From a virus: DNA of 44,011 nucleotides. The translations under genes were made by a program, and so were the position numbers. Under the pieces are notes generated by a model. It did not search any database and was not told the DNA's origin. It saw only the letters and a list, made by a program, of their open reading frames with translations. Positions 1 through 8,221 of the stretch are shown here, piece by piece. The stretch is from positions 1-44,011 of the IMG/VR virus record IMGVR_UViG_3300020159_002267, one strand, 5' to 3'. The stretch's first letter is position 1, and each line of letters opens with the position of its first letter.

Positions 1-577
1 TAAATGTATTGACTCCACCTATATAACCTACTATGTTATTAACAGCGGTATTTCTGTTTGGTGGTGCTGACCCACTTGACGAACAAACAAAAGCCAATTG
101 CCCACCGGCATTAAAAAAGTACCTTGCAGCGTCGGCACTGGTAAAGGTGGCTCTGGCTCCAAATGCTCTAGTTGCTGTGCCAGGATCTGTTCCGTTTGTT
201 GTGGTAATAGTCCAGTTTGTAGTTAACGAAGTTCCAGTAACTGCTGTTCCTGTAGCATTGGCATTTACTCTATTAGTATAAGCAGTGTTAATATTGCCTT
301 GCAGTGTACTTAACCAATCAATTCGTTGGCCGGAAGTCACGGTGGCAATGCCAGATCCTGATCCCGATTGATGTGTTAATACCGAGTTTAAAGTATTAAT
401 TAAGCTGGTCCATTGGGTGGCAGTAATAAGTGCGCTTGCAGCCACGGTGCTAACAGCAGTTTGCCCGTATCCAGCATTACCAGAACCAGTTGACCAAACT
501 GTATTGAGTTGATTTGTTCCATTAATTAAATTGTTATAATCGGTGGCTTCGATTAAATCGCCTTGAGCGTATGACAT
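1..577 (-). CDS. Virion structural protein, 3' end cut by window edge
   Basis: An open frame of 192 codons starts with ATG at 577 (MSYAQGDLIEATDYNNLING) and stays open to the window edge, so the C-terminus is missing. An AAGGA ribosome site lies just upstream, inside the 11-base gap after the neighbouring fibre gene. The protein is rich in Thr, Ser, Asn and Gly, with few charged residues, as in beta-rich tail proteins. The opening resembles small virion structural proteins that recur near the tail fibres of environmental T4-like phages. A stretch near residue 155 (SADAARYFFNAGG) looks like the conserved core of that group. The exact role is unknown: it could be a fibre, a fibre tip or a decoration protein. 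It is the last gene of the minus-strand late block visible here. Confidence 0.7.
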   Translation of the reverse strand, partial: MSYAQGDLIEATDYNNLINGTNQLNTVWSTGSGNAGYGQTAVSTVAASALITATQWTSLINTLNSVLTHQSGSGSGIATVTSGQRIDWLSTLQGNINTAYTNRVNANATGTAVTGTSLTTNWTITTTNGTDPGTATRAFGARATFTSADAARYFFNAGGQLAFVCSSSGSAPPNRNTAVNNIVGYIGGVNTF

Positions 578-588
578 TCTTAATTCCT

Positions 589-2238
589 TTAACTATTCAA
601 TTTCACAATAGCTTCAATAGTTCCTTCGCCATCTGAATTTTTATTTTCCAATGAACGACCAATGACATTGAATGCTGAAAGTTCATTTTTAGCGCCTGCT
701 CGAGCTAAACCATTCCCGGCACTTACTAATCTATCGCCTTTGCGTATACGACCAATTACTCTTACAGGAACACGACCGTTGACTGCTACTGGTGGGTGGG
801 TTTCGTCTGATCCGGCAGCTCCGTTCATTAAATAAGCTGCTTTAGTACTTATGACACCAAAAACATCTTCACTAAGTTCGTCTAATGCTGCTGTGATTTC
901 TTTTACTCCGCCCAGTGCAACTACAGTTCCAGGATCATATGGCTGATCTGTTTCAAATCTTTCTGCCAAGTCAGCATACTGTGCTTGTACAGATACGCCG
1001 TAGAATGTGTTAAACCACATTCCTGTACTACCTAGGTTAACTGTGGTATTTGAAGTTGGTAAAACTGTATCGGCAACATAAATTGTTGAAAGATTTGCTC
1101 TTGTTGTGTTAATGTTAGCTGCAAACACGTTGCCAACTAATATGCTCTGAGAAAAAACATTTCCCCAACGCTGCGTTGTATTTCCTAGAGTGTAGAATAC
1201 ATTTGAACTTGGGTTAATGTTAGCAGAAAATGTACTTATACCAACCCCACCACCTAACACTGTATCAACATAATCTTTAGTTGTTAGTGTAAATGCGCTT
1301 GATGCAGCGGTTGGACTTGCATAAGCTTCAGGTAAACCAGACGCAGCATTGCCTCGTAAAAACGGGGTTTGCGCTGCTGATCTTTTTAAGCTTAAAATTA
1401 AATCTTTATTGTTTGTTACATTTCTAAGAGTAACTTCTCCGCTACTTATTGTCGCTTCAAAATCACTCGCTACACCAACTTTTAAGCCGGTGTCATTGGT
1501 AATGTTTAACGCACCATTTAATGTGCCACTGGTGTCATTTCTTAAGAAACTACTTCCTGGTACGCTTGGAAACAGTGCGCTATAATATAAATTATTTGCT
1601 ACATCGGCTGTTCCTTGGAATGCCATATTTGAAATATTAGTAGCAAGGTTCAGACCTGTTTTAACTGTTCCAAATCCTGGAACTGCTGTACTAAATGTTG
1701 CTTCTTTACTCCAAATACCAACCAGAGTATTATCAATATAAAATTTTAAAACAACGTAAGTTGCCGAAGGGCTTGTTGCTACGATAGTATCAGGAACGGC
1801 ACCAGTATTACCAGTTGCACTTGTAGTTAGTGGACCAACCGCAGTCCAGCTAGTTCCATTATATACCTTTAATTGTAAATTTGATGTATCCCACCACTGT
1901 TCGCCCACAATAGGATTGTTAGGTTGACTAGAACCTGCACTCATTGTTGCCATGGGTTTCCATGCACTAGCAGCGGTACCTTTGGTTGTAGCTGTATTAA
2001 CTTTTATAACTTTGCCCGATGTGTCCCACCATAATTGCCCTGGTAAAGGAGCAGTTGGGGCAGCTCCGTTAGCAAAATTTTCCATCAACTGGACCATATT
2101 TTCGTTTAAAAATGTTCCGTATCCAGGATAGTTTTTTCCAACTAACGTTAAGCTAGAATTCGTAGTATCAATGGTTCCGTCGGGCAGCCCGCCTGTAATT
2201 AGTGCCCCACCATTTGATAATGTAATATTGTATGCCAT
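589..2238 (-). CDS. Tail fibre-like protein, 549 aa
   Basis: This is probably a trimeric tail fibre or baseplate-attached fibre. The N-terminal region (residues 1-80) reads as an attachment module with GxxDTTxxSLTLxGKNYxGYG, then NENxVxLxENF, then GQLWWDT at 67-73. A second related unit (GEQWWDT, 112-118, followed by LKVYNGTSW) follows. The same module opens the 373-residue protein at 6389-7510, so the two are paralogues. A fibre-type segment containing TTKDYVD lies near residue 318. The last 130 residues (from AERFETDQPYDPGTVV) form a distinct compact domain, often found at fibre C-termini of environmental phages; whether it is cut off by autoproteolysis cannot be seen. A late-type promoter octamer and a CGGAG ribosome site precede the ATG. 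The fibre class is clear but the receptor is unknown. Confidence 0.8.
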   Translation of the reverse strand: MAYNITLSNGGALITGGLPDGTIDTTNSSLTLVGKNYPGYGTFLNENMVQLMENFANGAAPTAPLPGQLWWDTSGKVIKVNTATTKGTAASAWKPMATMSAGSSQPNNPIVGEQWWDTSNLQLKVYNGTSWTAVGPLTTSATGNTGAVPDTIVATSPSATYVVLKFYIDNTLVGIWSKEATFSTAVPGFGTVKTGLNLATNISNMAFQGTADVANNLYYSALFPSVPGSSFLRNDTSGTLNGALNITNDTGLKVGVASDFEATISSGEVTLRNVTNNKDLILSLKRSAAQTPFLRGNAASGLPEAYASPTAASSAFTLTTKDYVDTVLGGGVGISTFSANINPSSNVFYTLGNTTQRWGNVFSQSILVGNVFAANINTTRANLSTIYVADTVLPTSNTTVNLGSTGMWFNTFYGVSVQAQYADLAERFETDQPYDPGTVVALGGVKEITAALDELSEDVFGVISTKAAYLMNGAAGSDETHPPVAVNGRVPVRVIGRIRKGDRLVSAGNGLARAGAKNELSAFNVIGRSLENKNSDGEGTIEAIVKLNS

Positions 2239-2259
2239 TTAAGTTATCTCCGACTTTGT

Positions 2260-2267
2260 TATTTATG
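2260..2267 (-). promoter_or_regulatory. Candidate T4-type late promoter (CATAAATA)
   Basis: On the minus strand the octamer CATAAATA stands 22 bases before the ATG of the 549-residue fibre gene. It lies in the only real gap (about 34 bases) in this part of the block, with CGGAG between it and the start. T4 gp55-dependent late promoters consist of TATAAATA at -10 alone. The same variant octamer recurs at 25695-25702 and 42635-42642. Activity is inferred. Confidence 0.5.
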
Positions 2268-2272
2268 ATGGT

Positions 2273-2677
2273 TTAAATTTGGAAATCTTGTTCTAAGCTA
2301 TCCAACATTTTGTAAATATTGGTAATCGCTAATTCTGTGTCATTTGCCTTCAAATTGCCGACTATTTGCCCAACAAATTTTTTGTACAGCATAGGCCAAA
2401 AAGCTTGATCAAACACATATTTAGCGTGTTTTACCAGCCTTTCAGATCTTATATAATATTCCAATATTTTTTCTTCTCTTAATTCAGCTCTTAGATTTTG
2501 TAATAATAGAACGTCTTCGTCGTCGTGCGGGTCATCGTTGAACAAAATACTATTGTATATCAAGCAATTATCAACTCTACTAAGCATTGTAGTTCTACAA
2601 TGATCTGTATTACCGTTTGAATCACAAACTGAGCACGATTCTCTATTACGTAAATACTCTTCTAGACTAATTCCCAT
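2273..2677 (-). CDS. Hypothetical protein beside the glycine-rich fibre gene, 134 aa
   Basis: I do not recognise a family. The N-terminus holds a small cysteine cluster (C16, C19 and C28, with H27), which could bind a metal. The rest is acidic and mostly helical: an Asp/Glu-rich stretch (residues 48-56) is followed by amphipathic helices to the C-terminus. There is no signal peptide or membrane segment. The ATG lies inside the end of the upstream fibre gene, an 11-base overlap, so translation is probably coupled. Because of that coupling and its small helical nature, a fibre-assembly or capping chaperone is a reasonable guess. Nothing in the sequence proves it. Confidence 0.65.
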   Translation of the reverse strand: MGISLEEYLRNRESCSVCDSNGNTDHCRTTMLSRVDNCLIYNSILFNDDPHDDEDVLLLQNLRAELREEKILEYYIRSERLVKHAKYVFDQAFWPMLYKKFVGQIVGNLKANDTELAITNIYKMLDSLEQDFQI

Positions 2678-5600
2678 TATTTGTTCCAGTAAATATGTTT
2701 TTAACTTTTCTTATCAATTTATCCAACGTCGAAATGCCCGTAACTGCAACTAACAATATTGTGGTAGTTCCCCAAATCAATGCTGTTTTTGCCCACATTG
2801 GCATTTGCTTTCCTTTACCAAATTTTGCTATTGATCGGCATAATGGTAGTCCAATGTCCATAATAAACTTCCCAGCTGGATTTGGTTTTGTATAACCTTC
2901 TGCTTTCATACGGTATGCCATTTCTTCGGCCCACGGTCTGGCTATAACATCTAAATAATGTGCAACAATTTTAATTTGTAAATCTTTACGTTTTTGCTCG
3001 TCGCGTATCCAAGGAAATACAATTTTTCTAAAGGTAGAACTACCGCCACCTTCTAATAGATCTACAACCGGAGCGGCCCAACGAATATATCCATTGTAAG
3101 CATCAGGATCAGTGTCTCGCAAAAGAACTCCAAACTCTTGATCGGCCTTATTCATTGCGTTATCAAAGAAGCCCATTTCAGATAATTTCTGACAGATTAT
3201 TTTGCACCCGCCACGACCCGGATTGGGAGGAGCTGGTATTCCTGCTCTATCTTGTGTGTCGTAGTTTCCAAATTGTTGAGTAAAGATTAATGTTGTTAAA
3301 TCTCCAGCTGCACCAGAAGGTTGCCAGGCTCCATTTACTTTTACGTATACCCCTGCTATGTCTCTCCAGGATCCTGATACCTTGACCGCTGCTGTAGTAA
3401 TATTGCGCCACTGTCCATCTACTTTAACATTAAAGAAACCTCTTGGATAAGATTCTAATACTACAGCGCCATTGGATCCTTCTTGACCTGCAGAACCACC
3501 TCTAGCAAACGGTGATACATAATATCGCATGTTCTGCCCTGGTGGATTCGTGCCTACATTATCTCTAGTATCCCAATATAGTTTATCTAAAGAATCAGAC
3601 AAACTAACAGCAAAACCTTTTACTGATGCAGTACTGTCTATATTAAATTTAATCTGGTGAGCGCCCCGAGACAAAGTTATGTCTATTACAGCAGGACTTG
3701 ATGTACTACTATTAGTTGTTGTTAGAACTTGTACATCATCAATAACTACTGTAAGAGTGCCAGTTGACGCTCCTCTAATCTTGTATGTTCCGGAGTATGC
3801 CGCTTCAAACCCTCTTGTAACTGTTGCTACTGTCGCATTATCTTTACGCCACATAGCGTAATTGTTCATAAACGAACTCCAGCTGGTATTTGAAACCGTA
3901 GTTAATTCTCCGTCCTCATTGAGACGAACATCATCATCCCATCTTAATAAGATGGCACCGTTTGCACCTTTGCCCCCAAATCCTCTTGATACAACTTGAG
4001 GTTGCGTTTGGTCGTTGGGATTGACTGCAAAAATAGAAACTTTATCACTACCGGCGCCAGAACTACCGCAACCAAAGTCAGACCCTAGTGCTGTTTCTGT
4101 TAGAGCATCTGCTCCAGACTGTCTTCCAGCGGCAGGGCCAGCTCCTCCTGCGCCAACGGGACCGGTTGACACCAATCCGTCGCTGCCGTCAATTGTTGAG
4201 CCAAATTGTGCAGGTGTACCGCTAAACACTGATGTGAATGCCCAAGTGTCTCGTTTAACAGCAGCCCCTCCTGAAGTTGGTTGTCTAAATCTTAAAAACA
4301 CACCGCCTGATATTTTAGCAGCCGCAGGAACAGTAACTGATCGTATGGCCCAAGTGTTTCTTACAATGTTTACTGGTACAGTATTCATTGTAGTCCAGCT
4401 GGTTCCATTAGTACTATATTCTAAATTTAATGTTTCACCGCTATCAGGAGTTTGCCCCCAATCAGATTCTGTTCCCCGGTTTACGTAATACGTGATTACA
4501 GAAGAACTTGTAAGATCAATTCGTGAATTAGTAGTAAGAGTTCTTGTATTGGATCCTGATGGTATGCTACCTGCACCAAATACACATATCTCTGATCCAA
4601 GAGTACTTGTATATGGTGGCGAAGTTATTGGAGCAAAAGAAGAATAATTTGCTACACTAGCGTATGTGCTCAATGTAAATGTACCTGGACTGCCCAGATC
4701 AATTATTTCATTTCCTAGATTATAGCTCAAATTGGTAATAACTGTGCCGCCTTCGCCTGGCGTAGTTAAATTGCCGCCGCCACCGCCGCCTAATTTTAAT
4801 ATGTAAGTATCAGTTACTGTATCTCTAATAGAGGTAAAACCTCCAGATTGCCCAGAATTAATTACTAAATTTGCATCTGTAATAGTTCCTTGACCTGAAT
4901 ATGCTCCTGCTAAAGTGTTTCCGCCTAATCCACCGTCTCCTATGCATATTTCATAAAGTCTACCAGGAACAACGTTTAAATTTAAATTTTGAGCTCTAGC
5001 GCCTTCACCTCCACCACATGCACCCAGTGTGATATTTCCAGCACCGCCACCTCCGCCACCACCGACAGCTGATATAAGTTCTATAGTACTTACATTAGTT
5101 GGCGCTCTGAAACTAACGTTTCCAGGAGTGTGTCTAAATATTTGATTGTAAGGATAATTTCCTCCGGACTGTCCGCCATACGAGCTAGAATCTCCTCCTC
5201 GAACAGCGCCACCTGCGCCGCCACCCCATCCGCCACCGCCACCGCCGGCACCGCCACCGTCGCCGCCTTTGCCTTGGCCTCTCTGCCCATTCAATGGCTC
5301 AGCTGTTCCTGATACTTGAACTGCTGGAGCACCACTGTATAATTGAGCTGTGTCAGGATACGCAGTCAAAGCATTACGTATTGCAATTACTCCTGCACTA
5401 TTTCCGTCATTCCCGGCGCCGCCAGCACCGCCACCACCGCCAGCTACAGCTACAGGCACTCCGTTAACTAATACCAACGAAGCTCCACCACCGCCACCAC
5501 CGCCTCCAGAATATGGACTTGGTCCAGCAGCAGATCCGTTTGCTCCGCTAAAACTACCAAAACCGGATAAATTAATTCTGCTGGCTCCGCCTAGACCACC

Positions 5601-6386
5601 TGGCGCTCCACCAGAATTACTAGAACCAGCTCTTCCGCCATCACCAACAACTACTTCAATGACATCGTTTTTTTCTACAGCAATATTAACTTTATGAAAT
5701 TGCCCAGGGGCTCCGTCGCCACCTCTACTGCCAGCGTCCATACCACCACCGCCACCACCACCACCCCATAGGTATGCTACAATATCCATGTTCATCGGAG
5801 CAGTTAGTGTGTATCTGCCACATGTTTGTGTAAATTCAGAAACTACAGCGGTGGATCTAGTATCCCAAACAATATTACCATTTGTGTCGGCAATAGTCAT
5901 TCCAAATCCAGCTACATCTCCGCCGTTTGATACTTCAAATCTTAATTGATTTATTCCCCTGCCTAACGTAATAGGATAAGCGGGTGGGGTGGTTGCCCAG
6001 TCTGTTGTTCTATAACCACCCCATCCCCAATAACCACCATAACCATTCCAATAACCATAACCACCCCACCAACCGCCCCACCACCACCAATGATGACGCT
6101 CGACTGTTTGTGTAGTTCCATTTACTTTAAGATCATTAATAAAAACCGTGCCACTATTATCTACGCTGGAGCGAATATAATAGGTACCAGTATATGGTGC
6201 ATCAAAAATTCTATAGATTGTAAAACTTCTGTTTTCGTTTCCAGTAGTAGGCCAAACCGCATACTGGCGCAAGAAAGAATTCCATCTACGATCATCTCTT
6301 GCATACAACGTCGCAGGACTTTGAACAGGATTTCCACTGGGTCCAGAAATTCCAAATATGTTTACTATGGGTTGTTTATCTGCCAT
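2667..6386 (-). CDS. Glycine-rich tail fibre/adhesin with C-terminal membrane-like segment
   Basis: This is a 1239-residue protein from ATG at 6386 (MADKQPIVNIFG). An in-frame TTG at 6407 is less likely, because it would overlap the upstream gene and has no ribosome site. The order of regions is as follows. First comes a jelly-roll-like unit (about 35-185) opening with RRWNSFLRQYAVWP. It is interrupted near residue 98 by HHWWWW and about 30 residues of almost only Trp, Gly and Tyr. Two long glycine-rich domains with G8 runs follow, resembling the glycine-rich domains of phage and bacterial surface proteins. Next is a possible Reelin-like jelly roll, then a second copy of the first unit (WSSFMNNYAMWRKD). 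Short repeats of the type VKVxGxWR come next. The end is a roughly 190-residue helical module with a hydrophobic segment near 1201-1218. It probably binds host surfaces; the role of the hydrophobic end is unknown. Confidence 0.8.
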   Translation of the reverse strand: MADKQPIVNIFGISGPSGNPVQSPATLYARDDRRWNSFLRQYAVWPTTGNENRSFTIYRIFDAPYTGTYYIRSSVDNSGTVFINDLKVNGTTQTVERHHWWWWGGWWGGYGYWNGYGGYWGWGGYRTTDWATTPPAYPITLGRGINQLRFEVSNGGDVAGFGMTIADTNGNIVWDTRSTAVVSEFTQTCGRYTLTAPMNMDIVAYLWGGGGGGGGMDAGSRGGDGAPGQFHKVNIAVEKNDVIEVVVGDGGRAGSSNSGGAPGGLGGASRINLSGFGSFSGANGSAAGPSPYSGGGGGGGGASLVLVNGVPVAVAGGGGGAGGAGNDGNSAGVIAIRNALTAYPDTAQLYSGAPAVQVSGTAEPLNGQRGQGKGGDGGGAGGGGGGWGGGAGGAVRGGDSSSYGGQSGGNYPYNQIFRHTPGNVSFRAPTNVSTIELISAVGGGGGGGAGNITLGACGGGEGARAQNLNLNVVPGRLYEICIGDGGLGGNTLAGAYSGQGTITDANLVINSGQSGGFTSIRDTVTDTYILKLGGGGGGNLTTPGEGGTVITNLSYNLGNEIIDLGSPGTFTLSTYASVANYSSFAPITSPPYTSTLGSEICVFGAGSIPSGSNTRTLTTNSRIDLTSSSVITYYVNRGTESDWGQTPDSGETLNLEYSTNGTSWTTMNTVPVNIVRNTWAIRSVTVPAAAKISGGVFLRFRQPTSGGAAVKRDTWAFTSVFSGTPAQFGSTIDGSDGLVSTGPVGAGGAGPAAGRQSGADALTETALGSDFGCGSSGAGSDKVSIFAVNPNDQTQPQVVSRGFGGKGANGAILLRWDDDVRLNEDGELTTVSNTSWSSFMNNYAMWRKDNATVATVTRGFEAAYSGTYKIRGASTGTLTVVIDDVQVLTTTNSSTSSPAVIDITLSRGAHQIKFNIDSTASVKGFAVSLSDSLDKLYWDTRDNVGTNPPGQNMRYYVSPFARGGSAGQEGSNGAVVLESYPRGFFNVKVDGQWRNITTAAVKVSGSWRDIAGVYVKVNGAWQPSGAAGDLTTLIFTQQFGNYDTQDRAGIPAPPNPGRGGCKIICQKLSEMGFFDNAMNKADQEFGVLLRDTDPDAYNGYIRWAAPVVDLLEGGGSSTFRKIVFPWIRDEQKRKDLQIKIVAHYLDVIARPWAEEMAYRMKAEGYTKPNPAGKFIMDIGLPLCRSIAKFGKGKQMPMWAKTALIWGTTTILLVAVTGISTLDKLIRKVKNIFTGTNNGN

Positions 6387-6388
6387 GT

Positions 6389-7510
6389 TTATGTATACTT
6401 GAACCAAAAATCTCCATTGGAGCCAAGTGAAGAATCAGGGTCGCTAGTGCTAATAAATTTTCTGCTTCCGTCCCAGAACACTCCTCGGGTCATAACATAC
6501 TGAGTTGTGGCTATCTGAGTATTGTTTGCTCCAAATGTTGGTGTTGGTGCTACTGGTGTACCTGTAAAAGTTGGGCTATTAATATCTGATTTGGTATTAA
6601 TATTTGCAACCAACGCCGCGTCAATAGCTAAGTTGACTGAGTTAATCTTGTTATTCAGCGATATAATATTTGCGTTAGCAGCACTTACGTTGGCATTAAT
6701 TAAAATTACATTGCTTAATAGTGCTGTATTAACATCAATTATTTGTTTTGTTAAACCGCTGGATTCATTACCAATAATTCCTAGTATAGTTTCTGTATTA
6801 CCAGTAATTGCAGTATATGTTGCCAAATTGATATCATCAACTCTGTTATTTGTTGCACGTATTGCAATCTGAGCATTAGCTGCTGTTAAGTTTGCACGTA
6901 ATTGATTTTCTTCACTGATACGACTTGTTAAATTTGCGTTTATAATAGCAACATTGGTAGACAGTGCGCTAGTTGTATAAAATCTAGCATTTTGTATTTC
7001 GCTGTCAACATAAACTTTTGTAGGGATGCCAAAATTACTTGTGGCATTGGCCAGTACTGTTATTAACCCGCTATTACCATTTATGGTTAAAACATTTGTA
7101 CTTGTTCCGTTAACATTTGCAAATAAACTAATATTTCCATTATTAAATTGATTATTGATTGAAACATTACCATTTAAATCTTTTATTTGAAAATCATTAG
7201 GCCCTATAGTTAGATTACCTGTTAGATCAACATTGCCAACTATTTCCGTGCCTACTGTAATCCAAGTGCTTCCATTAAATGCTTTGATATTATTAACATT
7301 AGTATCGTACCACAATTGTCCTTTAATTGGATTTGCAGGGCTGCTGTCTAAAGCAAAGTTTTCTAATAAATGTACAAAATTTTCGTTTGTTTGATCACCG
7401 TAGTTTTGTACTAATCTACCAAATAATGTAAGACTGGTACTAGTAGTATCTTTAGTACCATCTAATACTATAATTGCTGTTCCATCAGTTTTGTTTACAA
7501 AATATGACAT
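6389..7510 (-). CDS. Tail fibre-like protein, 373 aa
   Basis: This fibre protein shares its N-terminal module with the 549-residue protein at 589-2238: DGTKDTTSTSLTLFG, then NENFVHLLENF, then GQLWYDT at residues 64-70, then AFNGSTW. The middle (about 180-300) is repetitive, with runs such as NANLTSRISEENQLRANLTA and INANVSAANANI, likely a trimeric coiled or beta-helical shaft. Residues of about 310-342 contain the widespread fibre motif SPTFTGTPVAPTP followed by TQIATTQYV. The C-terminus is short (about 30 residues) and carries no large receptor-binding domain. It may therefore be a connector, with the neighbouring glycine-rich protein as the tip. The stop codon is two bases before the next ATG. 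An AGGAT ribosome site overlaps the stop of the gene upstream. Confidence 0.78.
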   Translation of the reverse strand: MSYFVNKTDGTAIIVLDGTKDTTSTSLTLFGRLVQNYGDQTNENFVHLLENFALDSSPANPIKGQLWYDTNVNNIKAFNGSTWITVGTEIVGNVDLTGNLTIGPNDFQIKDLNGNVSINNQFNNGNISLFANVNGTSTNVLTINGNSGLITVLANATSNFGIPTKVYVDSEIQNARFYTTSALSTNVAIINANLTSRISEENQLRANLTAANAQIAIRATNNRVDDINLATYTAITGNTETILGIIGNESSGLTKQIIDVNTALLSNVILINANVSAANANIISLNNKINSVNLAIDAALVANINTKSDINSPTFTGTPVAPTPTFGANNTQIATTQYVMTRGVFWDGSRKFISTSDPDSSLGSNGDFWFKYT

Positions 7511-7516
7511 AATTTA

Positions 7517-8221
7517 TTATCCTACACTACTTAAATTTGTTAGAGTTTGTATTCTAACTGTGTAATCAATTTGAATTAATCTATTCATTGATTTTTGCAC
7601 TGGATGAAATACTACATGTGTTAACAGTTTACCAGTAGTTATTAGCCCTGAAGTACCATCTGTACTACGTGCTTTTAATCCTAATTCGTCAAATGTATAC
7701 GTATCGTCCAATGTGGTGCTGTTATCAAATGCACTTTGCCCAATTGGCTCACCATAATCTAATAGACAGCTGATCACAAGATCAGAATATATACGACCTG
7801 GAGTATGTCGTACTTCAATTTTGTTTCTTGTGGGATCGGTGTTTAAGGCGCTGGTATTATCTACAATTTTTGCAAAAGTTGGGTTATACAAATTACTATT
7901 ACTTGTATTGATATTTGATGGCAAATAATTAATTACCCCGGTAGGGTCAATGCTAGTGCCACCGTTTCCAAAATGCATTTCGTAAATATAGCTCTGCCCC
8001 TTATTGGCCAATGTATAAGCAATAGCCTCACTAATATTTTCATAGTGTATAGCATTTCGCTTATCTACATAAACTTCGCCAGTTGCTGGATCAAAAATTT
8101 TGATATGACCTTGTACGTGTACACCGCCATTTTCGTCTGGTTTTTGATTCGTGTCAGTTGAATTTATATCTAAATCTTCCATAGTTTTATCCATATCTGT
8201 ATTTAGCTGTGGGATTATCAT
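7517..8221 (-). CDS. Virion structural protein, 234 aa
   Basis: The sequence is soluble, without signal or membrane segments. After a short charged leader, the region HVQGHIKIFDPATGEVYVDKRN and then IHYENISEAIAYTLANKG, with YEMHFGNGGTS, looks like a compact beta-sandwich tail protein. I associate this pattern with structural proteins that follow the giant tail protein in environmental T4-like phages. The start ATG overlaps the TGA of the giant gene (ATGA), implying coupled translation. A second in-frame ATG at residue 10 is possible but has no better ribosome site. Its position between the giant tail protein and the fibres suggests a baseplate-to-fibre adaptor, which is inference. No enzymatic motif was seen. 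Confidence 0.65.
   Translation of the reverse strand: MIIPQLNTDMDKTMEDLDINSTDTNQKPDENGGVHVQGHIKIFDPATGEVYVDKRNAIHYENISEAIAYTLANKGQSYIYEMHFGNGGTSIDPTGVINYLPSNINTSNSNLYNPTFAKIVDNTSALNTDPTRNKIEVRHTPGRIYSDLVISCLLDYGEPIGQSAFDNSTTLDDTYTFDELGLKARSTDGTSGLITTGKLLTHVVFHPVQKSMNRLIQIDYTVRIQTLTNLSSVG

Noticed and set aside
4015-5697. Long plus-strand open frames opposite the glycine-rich fibre gene
   Set aside because: They are antisense reflections of glycine codons (Pro/Ala-rich products), without ribosome sites or known motifs.
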